This document shows, piece after piece, positions 55,009 to 62,597 of a stretch of 64,000 nucleotides of DNA. The notes beneath the pieces were generated by a model. That model saw nothing but the letters and a program-made list of their open reading frames with translations. It did no database searches and was not told the origin of the DNA. Location: positions 496,001 through 560,000 of the forward strand of contig NZ_CP038271.1 of the NCBI RefSeq assembly GCF_004571195.1. Reading direction: 5' to 3'. Within the stretch, counting starts at the first letter, position 1, and every line of letters begins with the position of its first letter. Position numbers and translations under genes: made by a program. The DNA comes from Legionella geestiana. Its GTDB lineage: Bacteria > Pseudomonadota > Gammaproteobacteria > Legionellales > Legionellaceae.

Positions 55009-56625
55009 ATGTTCGAAGAAAAGACTCCACATATCATGGTTTACGCAGACTGCCATAACAGCCATGCAAAAGGCGACTTTCAGCTCGCCTGCCTCATTGC
55101 GCATGATTTACAGCGCCAGCTGCTTGAAAGACACTCCAGCGTCAAAGTGGTTTTAAGCACCTCAGAAACCAGCATGGAGAGGCTCACTTCCATGTACCCA
55201 CAAACAGGAGACGGACTTCACATTCGGGGAATGGATATACCGGTGCGTACGCTGCAGCAGTTTGACATGCTGAATAATTCCCTCATCGCCTTTGTGGATG
55301 CCAACCGCTGCAAGCCCGCGCCATCCGAAATTGTGCTGCGGGTACTCGAACCTGAAACCCGCTACCTCTTTGTGCACGGGCCGCATCGAACTTCACAAAA
55401 GCGAAACAGTCCTGGCTGGATAATTGAAATGCTCCAATGGATGGGCAGCGCGCCCGAGCTGTTTCGCTTGCTTCACCCTGATACTCTCAGCATCGGTGCC
55501 TGCGGCCTTGGAAGCGAGCGTTATGGATTGCCAGACATTGATTTTCCTGCGGATGGGGCTTCAACTTCTGCCCCTGAGCTCAATGATTATGGATTTATGT
55601 ACTTTTCCAAAAGGGAACCTGACAAGATACTCGCAATGGTTGAGCAATACATGGTGCTGGCAAACCTGAGCAGGTACGTAGTGGTTGGCCCGGCCGGTAC
55701 AATTATTGCGCCTGATGGTGTTGACGCGCTTCCTCGAGCCACCTTTTCGGAAAAAGTATTTACCACTTTTTCAACGGTCAGCAATCATGACATGCGCCGT
55801 CTCATCAAGGGTGCTGTCTGCCCGCTCGTGGTTACCACAGGCACCATCAGTACAATTGAGGCCATGAGTGACGGCAAGTTATCCTTCTATGATTACAGGG
55901 GGCTCAACACCGGATTTGTGGTTAACATGATCGAGGCGGTTCGTGCATTGAACGATAATTCAAGGGGTGAGGACATCACGCAGCTTGGCATGCTGTTACT
56001 CGGACCTAAACCACTCGCACCGCTTCATCTCGATAAAACTAAAGAGCTGCTTGCCATACAGGATGTCCGAGAAGGGCTAATCAATGCGCAACAAAATCTC
56101 GTAAAACAGGCTCAGGGAAGACTGGCACCACGCCTACTTGACATTATCGGAGCCGCAAAAGATGAGTCTTTGCTGGCAAGGCAACATAAAATCGCCTGCC
56201 TGTCGCTCACACGAAAAGACGACTCAGAACCGCCAAAAGGCGGTCAGGCCGTTCGTCGCGCCGCATTTGGCAACCACCTCTATGCACTCAAAATCTTTCT
56301 TAAATACCTTCCACTCACGGAAGTTGACAGTCAGGGGGGGCCAAGGGAGCGCACGGCACTGCATTTTGCCGCATTAATGGGGCATGAGGAAGCGGTGATA
56401 CTGCTCCTTCGCAAAGGCGCTAATCCATGGGTGAAAGACATTGACGGAAATACGCCGATTGATTTGGCAGCCACGTCAAAAGCGCTTTCACCTGAAAAGT
56501 GCGTACATCTGGCTGACAGAATGCGGACGCATGCCATCCTGACAGACACGTCAGCATCGACATCAATATCAACATCGACACCGACATCGCAGTGTGGGTA
56601 TGAAAGTTCCTGCATCACGCAGTAA
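55009..56625 (+). CDS. Ankyrin-repeat protein of unknown function, effector-like
   Basis: 538 residues with a good AGAGGTGG site. Residues about 448-490 hold one clear ankyrin repeat (TALHFAALMGHEEAVILLLRKGANP) and the start of a second (DIDGNTPIDLA). Residues 1-340 form an alpha/beta domain that I do not recognise (opening PHIMVYADCHNSHAKGDFQLA, with an HGPHRTS segment), possibly enzymatic; a GT-B-like fold would be one option. The C-terminal 26 residues are a Ser/Thr tract from an imperfect ACATCG hexanucleotide repeat (56549-56589), which resembles polar secretion tails. Ankyrin proteins are common effectors in Legionella and Coxiella; secretion here is inference. Confidence 0.72.
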   Translation: MFEEKTPHIMVYADCHNSHAKGDFQLACLIAHDLQRQLLERHSSVKVVLSTSETSMERLTSMYPQTGDGLHIRGMDIPVRTLQQFDMLNNSLIAFVDANRCKPAPSEIVLRVLEPETRYLFVHGPHRTSQKRNSPGWIIEMLQWMGSAPELFRLLHPDTLSIGACGLGSERYGLPDIDFPADGASTSAPELNDYGFMYFSKREPDKILAMVEQYMVLANLSRYVVVGPAGTIIAPDGVDALPRATFSEKVFTTFSTVSNHDMRRLIKGAVCPLVVTTGTISTIEAMSDGKLSFYDYRGLNTGFVVNMIEAVRALNDNSRGEDITQLGMLLLGPKPLAPLHLDKTKELLAIQDVREGLINAQQNLVKQAQGRLAPRLLDIIGAAKDESLLARQHKIACLSLTRKDDSEPPKGGQAVRRAAFGNHLYALKIFLKYLPLTEVDSQGGPRERTALHFAALMGHEEAVILLLRKGANPWVKDIDGNTPIDLAATSKALSPEKCVHLADRMRTHAILTDTSASTSISTSTPTSQCGYESSCITQ

Positions 56626-56628
56626 CCG

Positions 56629-56886
56629 TCAGGTCATTGCAGCATTCAAAGCCGGTGAACGATCAGGGGCGTGGCGCGCATCGACTTCCACGCCCTGAGT
56701 CGTTGTAACTGCAGGAGCGAGAACTTCTGACAACGAGGGCTTTTGCCGCGGGGGGTTAATCGCGATGCCTAAACCATCGCAGTCGACTGGTGGCCTTTTC
56801 AGACGTTCGATAGTCGGTGACCATGGCCTGGAAGCACTGGTCTTTTCACCTGATCCCTCAAAAAAACCATTTGCATTAGATGGCAT
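56629..56886 (-). CDS. Small polar protein of unknown function
   Basis: 85 residues, Pro/Ala/Arg-rich, with no hydrophobic segment. The start is preceded by AAGGAGAGGAAAGT, one of the best ribosome sites in the window, which is the main reason to call it a gene. It lies 47 bp after lolD on the same strand and ends 3 bp from the convergent ankyrin gene. No family is recognised; the composition suggests a disordered protein. Confidence 0.5.
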   Translation of the reverse strand: MPSNANGFFEGSGEKTSASRPWSPTIERLKRPPVDCDGLGIAINPPRQKPSLSEVLAPAVTTTQGVEVDARHAPDRSPALNAAMT

Positions 56887-56933
56887 ACTTTCCTCTCCTT
56901 GTGAAAATTTCCATATTGCAGACCTTACCTTCC

Positions 56934-57614
56934 TCAGGATGCGAGCAGCGCGCCTTCCTGGATACGAACAGTCCGCTTCATGCGTCCTGCAAGCTGTAAA
57001 TCATGGGTAACGATAACAAGCGCTGTTTGAAATTTTTCATTGAGTGCAAGCAGCAAATCAAAAATCCTGGCGGCAGTTGTGTTATCAAGATTACCGGTTG
57101 GCTCATCTGCCAGCACACACTGCGGCGTATGAACGAGGGCGCGTGCGATGGCAACGCGCTGACGCTCTCCGCCTGAAAGCTGAGAAGGCCTGTGAGTGAT
57201 ACGCGCAGAGAGTCCAACTTCGGCAAGCATGCCCTCTGCAAGCGCGCACGCTTCTCTCGGTGAGCGCCCTGCCAGCAAGAGCGGCATTGCCACATTCTCA
57301 AGCGCACTGAATTCCGGCAACAGGTGATGAAACTGGTAAACAAATCCCAGATGGCGGTTGCGAAGCTCACAGCGACGCTTTTCAGAAATACCCTGCCAGT
57401 CCACGCCCTGCAGGCGGACTTCACCACGACTTGGAGTATCAAGCCCTCCAAGCAGGTGTAACAGGGTACTTTTTCCTGAGCCCGAAGGGCCAACAATAGC
57501 CAGTGTTTCGCCAGGCTGCACACAAAAATCCACGGCACCGAGCACCTCAACCGCCTCTACGCCGTCATGATAGGTTTTGCCGAGTCCCCGGCAGGAAAGG
57601 ATGGCGTTATTCAT
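56934..57614 (-). CDS. lolD: Lipoprotein-releasing ABC transporter ATPase
   Basis: 226 residues. Walker [22 protein letters not shown] signature [15 protein letters not shown] and Walker [11 protein letters not shown] are intact, and the [16 protein letters not shown]-loop region is typical of LolD. It powers release of lipoproteins from the inner membrane to LolA. The start at 57614 (ATGAATAA) overlaps the lolC stop codon; the reading frame further upstream is not used. Together with the permease it forms the Lol release complex. Confidence 0.95.
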   Translation of the reverse strand: MNNAILSCRGLGKTYHDGVEAVEVLGAVDFCVQPGETLAIVGPSGSGKSTLLHLLGGLDTPSRGEVRLQGVDWQGISEKRRCELRNRHLGFVYQFHHLLPEFSALENVAMPLLLAGRSPREACALAEGMLAEVGLSARITHRPSQLSGGERQRVAIARALVHTPQCVLADEPTGNLDNTTAARIFDLLLALNEKFQTALVIVTHDLQLAGRMKRTVRIQEGALLAS

Positions 57615-58854
57615 AGTGCAGTGCCTCCGCAATCACGGTGCGTGAAGCGCGCCATGCAGGATAAAGGGTTGCAAGAAAACTCATGCTTAAGGCTATCCCG
57701 GAGACTTTCCACAGATCGGAAGCAAGAATTTTTGAGGGTAGAAAATCGACAAAATACATGCTGGATGACAGCACCTGCACCTCGAAGAACTTTTGCAGTG
57801 CGTTGACAATGGCCGTGGCATTGCTCGCGAGTAAAAGGCCACTCAAAAGCCCCATCAGGGTACCGACCACCCCCACCATCATTCCCTGAACAACGAAAAT
57901 ACGCATAATACAGGCGGGCGTGGCGCCAATCGTGCGCAGAATGGCGATTTCCGCCTGTTTATCATTCACTACCATCACAAGTGACGACACCAGATTAAAC
58001 GCCGCTACCGCAATTATGAGCACGAGGATAGAAAACATCATGGTTTTTTCCATCTTCACGGCCTCAAAAAACGACCCGAACTGGTTAGTCCAGTTGCCAA
58101 CCTCATAGTCTTCACCAAGACTGGCCGCTATCTGCTCTGAAAGCGCGGGAGCTGCGTAAATGTTCGTGATTTTCAGTTTAAGCCCGGTAACACCATCGCC
58201 GGTTTGAAAGAGCTTCTGAGCATCCTGAAGACCGATAAAGGCGAGCTTTGTGTCAAAATTAAAACCGGTACCGGCAGAGAAAACCCCGGTTACGGTAAAC
58301 CGTTTAAAACGCGGTATCATGCCAGCCGGTGTTACGGTTGCCTGGGGTATCATGACCGTTACTTTATCGCCGAGCATCAGGCCAAGGCTGTCGGCCAGCT
58401 GACGCCCGGGAATCATGCCAAAACCCGACAATCCCTCAAGGCTGCCGGCAAGGAGCTTATCAGCAAGATGGGTTATCTTTTCCTCAGCCTGCGGCTCTAT
58501 GCCGGTCAGCACGATGGGTAAAACCTGTCCATCATGCGTTATGAGCCCCTGACCACCGACAAAAGGTGCGACCGCGCGCACGCCGGGAAACTGCATCAGG
58601 CGCGCTTCAAGCGCCTTCCAGTCCTTGATACTCTCGCCCTCGCGACCTGAAACCGTAATTTCAGGAGCCATCCCAAAAAAGCGGTTGTGAATCTCGGCAT
58701 CGAAACCGTTCATCACCGAAAGCACGGTAATAAGCACCATAACCCCAAGCGCAATACCGAGCATCGAGCTCAGGGAAATAAAGGACACAAAATGGTTCTT
58801 TTTGCGCGCACGGGTATAGCGCAATCCAATGTAGAGAGGCACAGGCCTAAACAC
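57607..58854 (-). CDS. lolC: Lipoprotein-releasing ABC permease LolC/LolE
   Basis: 415 residues. It has an N-terminal helix (about 25-47), a large periplasmic domain (about 50-265) and three C-terminal helices, ending with [19 protein letters not shown], as in LolC/E. The N-terminal [20 protein letters not shown]-like stretch is characteristic of the family. Only one permease gene accompanies lolD here, so the complex may be a homodimer (LolF-like) or the second gene lies elsewhere. AAGGA precedes the ATG. Confidence 0.93.
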   Translation of the reverse strand: MFRPVPLYIGLRYTRARKKNHFVSFISLSSMLGIALGVMVLITVLSVMNGFDAEIHNRFFGMAPEITVSGREGESIKDWKALEARLMQFPGVRAVAPFVGGQGLITHDGQVLPIVLTGIEPQAEEKITHLADKLLAGSLEGLSGFGMIPGRQLADSLGLMLGDKVTVMIPQATVTPAGMIPRFKRFTVTGVFSAGTGFNFDTKLAFIGLQDAQKLFQTGDGVTGLKLKITNIYAAPALSEQIAASLGEDYEVGNWTNQFGSFFEAVKMEKTMMFSILVLIIAVAAFNLVSSLVMVVNDKQAEIAILRTIGATPACIMRIFVVQGMMVGVVGTLMGLLSGLLLASNATAIVNALQKFFEVQVLSSSMYFVDFLPSKILASDLWKVSGIALSMSFLATLYPAWRASRTVIAEALHYE

Positions 58855-59216
58855 ATCACGTCCTTATCGGTAAATAATCTATTCTATAGAAAATCCAGAC
58901 ACACGAACAGGTGTACCCACAAACGCGCCCCAAGTTATGGCTTATCCCCCTCCGTCCTCACAAAACCCACACACTTATCCACAGAAATTGTGGACAACTG
59001 CAAAACTGGCACGAACGATGCATACGGCTCAAATGTGAACCTTATTTGAACTTTTCGTTTTTTATGATCTATATTAAAACAAAATACATACATGTTATGG
59101 CGTATGAAAAGACTCTCACACATCCTAAGCACCACCTGCCCGACACAAAACGGTCGTGATTTCTACACTACTGCGCCATTTATAACTAAACACCCTTTCC
59201 CTTCCAAAGGAGAAGC
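58855..59216. promoter_or_regulatory. 362-bp intergenic region with paired DnaA boxes
   Basis: The divergent gap between lolC and the PilZ gene has no credible gene. TTATCCACA (58975-58983) and TGTGGACAA (58989-58997) are two consensus DnaA boxes in inverted orientation, five bases apart; CTTATCCCC lies 34 bp upstream. The AT-rich end (59045-59100) should hold the pilZ promoter. Confidence 0.5.
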
Positions 59217-59771
59217 ATGATGCGTATTCCTGAGCGTCGAGAACACATTCGCGTGGATGACTGGCTGTGCTTTGAATATCAGCTGCTTGGGCCCGGCGAT
59301 ACCCTGCACGCCTCCGAAGAGATAGTCCTGAACCCGCGAAATACCCGCCAGCAGGAAATGGCACGCTATCTCGATGGCATAAACCGCGAACTGGCAGGCC
59401 TCAGTTCACAGCTTAAGGCACGCGACCCGCTGCTTGCACAGTACCTTGACATGCTGAATACCAAGCTCGACTATCTGGCCACGCATACAACCGGTCACAT
59501 GCCGATGCGGGAGCAGCACGTCAACCTGAGTCTTGGCGGCATGGCATTTATCTGCAAGGAAGCGCTAAGCCCGCAGACACGGCTGAAACTGACACTCTAC
59601 ACGCGCCCCCACGGTACGCCGCTGACACTTGAGGCGCATGTTGCCTGGTGCGAGCCTCATCGTCTTGGACACTGGCGGGTCGCTGTCAAGTTCACACCGC
59701 TCACCCGCGAGCAGGAAGCGGTACTGTCATTAACACTTTTGCATGCCCACGGAACAACTCCAGTGGAATAG
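59217..59771 (+). CDS. PilZ-domain protein, probable cyclic-di-GMP receptor
   Basis: 184 residues. The two c-di-GMP-binding motifs are present: RRxxxR-type RREHIRV at 7-13 and NLSLGGMAF (the (D/N)xSxxG motif) at about 102-110, followed by the beta-barrel with the VAWCEPH strand. Between the motifs is a helical insert (about 40-95), longer than in minimal PilZ domains. It is cytosolic and probably a c-di-GMP effector controlling surface properties. AAAGGAG precedes ATGATG; either ATG (59217 or 59220) may be used. It is followed by yggX after 59 bp. Confidence 0.88.
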   Translation: MMRIPERREHIRVDDWLCFEYQLLGPGDTLHASEEIVLNPRNTRQQEMARYLDGINRELAGLSSQLKARDPLLAQYLDMLNTKLDYLATHTTGHMPMREQHVNLSLGGMAFICKEALSPQTRLKLTLYTRPHGTPLTLEAHVAWCEPHRLGHWRVAVKFTPLTREQEAVLSLTLLHAHGTTPVE

Positions 59772-59830
59772 GTTGCTGCGAAGGACGCCTTGTCGCATAA
59801 TCAGGAAACATTTTTATACAGGAAACGTTC

Positions 59831-60106
59831 ATGACACGACACGTCTTTTGCCACAAACTTCAACAAAACGCAGAAGGCCTCGAGCGACCGCCGTTGCCGG
59901 GCGCGCTGGGTACACGTATTTTCGAACACATCTCCAAAGCGGCATGGAGCAGCTGGACGCAGCACCAGACCATGCTTATCAATGAGTACCGTCTGAACCT
60001 GATGGATAAGGAAGCGCGCACTTTCCTGCAGTCGGAGATGGAGCGCTTTCTTTTTGGCGAGGGCTCAGAAGTACCTCCAGGATTCACACCTAAAACCCAG
60101 GGATAA
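59831..60106 (+). CDS. yggX: Fe(2+)-trafficking / oxidative damage protection protein YggX
   Basis: 91 residues of the compact YggX family: [23 protein letters not shown] with the conserved Cys, then [29 protein letters not shown]. It protects Fe-S proteins and handles labile iron in the cytosol. AGGAAAC precedes the ATG. The next gene starts 2 bp after its stop, so psuG is co-transcribed. Confidence 0.95.
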   Translation: MTRHVFCHKLQQNAEGLERPPLPGALGTRIFEHISKAAWSSWTQHQTMLINEYRLNLMDKEARTFLQSEMERFLFGEGSEVPPGFTPKTQG

Positions 60107-60108
60107 CC

Positions 60109-61038
60109 ATGCACCGTGAATGGATACACTATAGCCCCGAAGTGTTGCAGGCAATGCGGGAAACGCGTCCGGTTGTGGCCCTTGAGTCCACCATCATTTC
60201 ACATGGCCTGCCCTGGCCGAGCAACATTGAAACGGCACTGGCTGTGGAAGATATCCTGCGTGCAAAAGGTGTTACACCTGCAACCATCGCGATTTTTGAT
60301 GGGAAAATTCACATCGGGCTTGAGGCGTTCGAGATGACGCGTCTTGCGCAGTCTGAAACTGTGCTGAAAGCGTCAAGACGTGATCTTGCCTATGCCCTTA
60401 CCCAAAAATGCGTGGGCACAACTACAGTCGCTGCCACCATGTATTGCGCACACCTTGCCGGCATTCCGCTCTTTGTGACCGGCGGCATTGGAGGCGTACA
60501 CCATGATGTTGCCTCAAGTTTTGATATCTCTGCCGACCTCATTGAATTGTGCGAAACTCCAGTCACGGTCATTTGTGCCGGTGCCAAGTCCATTCTTGAC
60601 CTGCCAAAAACCCTTGAAGTACTGGAAACCCACGGTGTCCCCGTTATCGGTTTTCAGACCGATGAATTTCCCGCCTTCTACAGTCAGGCGAGCGGCATAC
60701 CGCTTTTACAACGCTTGAATTCGCCAGAGGATATTGCCGAACTGATGCGCTGCCAGAAAGCACTTGGACTCAAAAACGGCATTGTGGTGGCAAACCCCAT
60801 CCCCGCACCCTCTGAAATCCCGTTGCACACGCTTGAGCCCGTCATTGCCCAGGCACAACGCGAAGCCTCCGACATTCATGGCAAGGCCGTTACCCCCTTT
60901 CTGCTGTCACGTATCAACGAATTGACAGCGGGTCAAAGCGTGCGCGCCAATATAGAGCTGATTAAAAACAATGCTCTTTTGGGGGCAAATATTGCAAATG
61001 CCTTGAATTTAAACAGCTTTGAAAAAAAAGTTGTATGA
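60109..61038 (+). CDS. psuG: Pseudouridine-5'-phosphate glycosidase
   Basis: 309 residues, full length. Family blocks are ALESTIISHGLPWPSNIETA, FVTGGIGGVHH, the catalytic-lysine segment ICAGAKSILDLPKTLE, and the C-terminal LLSRINELT(A/G)G. It breaks the C-C bond of pseudouridine 5'-phosphate to give ribose 5-phosphate and uracil, recycling pseudouridine from RNA. The usual partner kinase psuK is not adjacent. AGGGAT precedes the ATG directly after yggX. Confidence 0.93.
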   Translation: MHREWIHYSPEVLQAMRETRPVVALESTIISHGLPWPSNIETALAVEDILRAKGVTPATIAIFDGKIHIGLEAFEMTRLAQSETVLKASRRDLAYALTQKCVGTTTVAATMYCAHLAGIPLFVTGGIGGVHHDVASSFDISADLIELCETPVTVICAGAKSILDLPKTLEVLETHGVPVIGFQTDEFPAFYSQASGIPLLQRLNSPEDIAELMRCQKALGLKNGIVVANPIPAPSEIPLHTLEPVIAQAQREASDIHGKAVTPFLLSRINELTAGQSVRANIELIKNNALLGANIANALNLNSFEKKVV

Positions 61039-61042
61039 AGTC

Positions 61043-61071
61043 TTGACTCAAACGCTCTGTAAGCGTCTAAT
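61043..61071 (+). promoter_or_regulatory. Promoter of tRNA-Phe
   Basis: TTGACT (61043-61048) and TCTAAT (61066-61071) with a 17-bp spacer; the predicted start is 6-8 bp before the mature tRNA end. Confidence 0.7.
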
Positions 61072-61083
61072 AGCAACCCGTGG

Positions 61084-61159
<76 letters not shown>

Positions 61160-61202
61160 CTTATCACCACCTGCATTACCCCAGTTAATAAATACCAATC
61201 TC

Positions 61203-62491
61203 TCATATTACCCTTTCAATACCAATTATAAATGTCGCCCAAACACCAATGAGCGTATGTGAAACACTTACTCCAATCAATGATTTTTGCCGATAGAACA
61301 TCCATCCCCAAAAGAGGCCCGGCAGAAACACGAACAGGGCAAAATCAGCGCCTGTATGCGAGTGGGCACTGGCAAAAATAAGATTAGAGACAACAATGGA
61401 TTTCCATTTAATCTGAGTTTCTGAACCCTCGAATAAATGTTGCAGTGAAGTCTGAACGCATCCTCTGGCTAAAAACTCCTGAACCGGACAAAATAACGCA
61501 TAAGCGATCATGGATAATAGATAAATTCTTAAACTGAATGGCGCTCCATTTTCAAAAATGGAGGCAATATCTATCATAGGGATATGGTTTAAGGCTGGAT
61601 CCATTGAAATAATCAGCCACTTAATCATCACTACAATTAACATGACCGGAATACTGAACAAAATGGCTTCCGACAGGTTTCTGTATAGATTATCGGCTCT
61701 GAATCCATAATAGCTGAGTGGGTAACCGCTCGCACGCACCACGGAAAACAAGACAAGTACAAAAACTATTAGGGTCTGTTGACATTTGGTGGTGCGAAGC
61801 GAAAATCACGTTAATTTAGGCCAAATTTTATCTTGAGTGAGGCGAATAGCCGGCTCTATTTAACGAACTCAAGGTAAAATTTGGACAAATTGACGTGGTT
61901 TGCAGCCGTGTCACCAATTGTCAACAGACCCTAATAACCCTACGCTTAGAAAGGTTCGGTTTTCTACGTATTGTTCGCTCGATTCAATTAAATTTAAGGA
62001 CAGTACATACAACGATAATAAAATCAGCATTCTCACTGAAAAAATGCTGTTAATATATTTACTCGAGAGAACTGAAACTGTGATACTGTTTGTCAAACGT
62101 AATCGAGCAGACAGTTGTTTGGATATTTTTTTTTTATGACGCCAAGAATTTCCTGCAACTCTGGAGAGCTTTCCAGGCAGTGGATGTCAAATTTATAGAT
62201 GCTGCTGTCTTCGATAGTTTTAACCGAAGCTGAACGTGGGCACGAATCGATTAAAACAAGTTCACCCACGGCACTGCCTGCATTTAATGCCGCAATTACA
62301 TAGTCATTGTTGCCAGAATTGATAAATACATTCACAGAACCTTTCTGAATATAGTAAAAGGTACTCTCACACGCTCCCTCTTTAATAAACACCGTATCCT
62401 TTTTAAACTCTATTAATTAACCTGAATGCAGCAGCGTGTCCAGTTGAACCGCTGTGAGCCCCTCAAAAAAACCATCGGCAATAATGTCCAT
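61203..62491 (-). pseudogene. Broken gene for a cyclic-nucleotide-binding domain / CPBP intramembrane protease
   Basis: Three remnants in series on the minus strand. (1) An ATG at 62491 begins DIIADGFFEGLTAVQLDTLL..., the start of a cNMP-binding (Crp-type) domain, cut by an in-frame TAA at 62417-62419; the same frame continues with KKDTVFIKEGACESTFYYI to 62093. (2) From 62096, in another frame, a membrane segment SVRMLILLSLYVLSLNL runs to the element at 61931. (3) From 61771 down to 61203 comes a multi-helix CPBP/CAAX protease-like domain with VQEFLARG (the EExxxR motif with Gln in place of the first Glu) and a later FASAHSH segment. If the 160-bp element and one TA are deleted, parts 2 and 3 join in frame as VGLLIVFVLVLFSVV. 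The total is then 1127 bp, two bases off a whole codon count, so a frameshift near 62094 is likely, or else two coupled genes. Confidence 0.8.
61772..61931. mobile_element. 160-bp palindromic MITE-like element with TA duplication
   Basis: GGGTCTGTTGACA at the left end and TGTCAACAGACCC at the right end are perfect inverted repeats; the two halves pair along most of their length (for example CCAAATTTTATCTTGAGT with its near-complement at about 61880). TA lies on both sides (61770-61771 and 61932-61933), as after Tc1/mariner-IS630-type insertion. There is no transposase gene inside. A deleted copy lies at 28595-28625. Confidence 0.85.
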
Positions 62492-62597
62492 TGGATTATT
62501 AATGTTCAAAGTGATTAGTTAAAGTGTACTACAAAATTTTATTTTAGGGCGCGCAGACGTTCACGTGATTGTCGCACCAATGCAGTGGTTTGATTTT

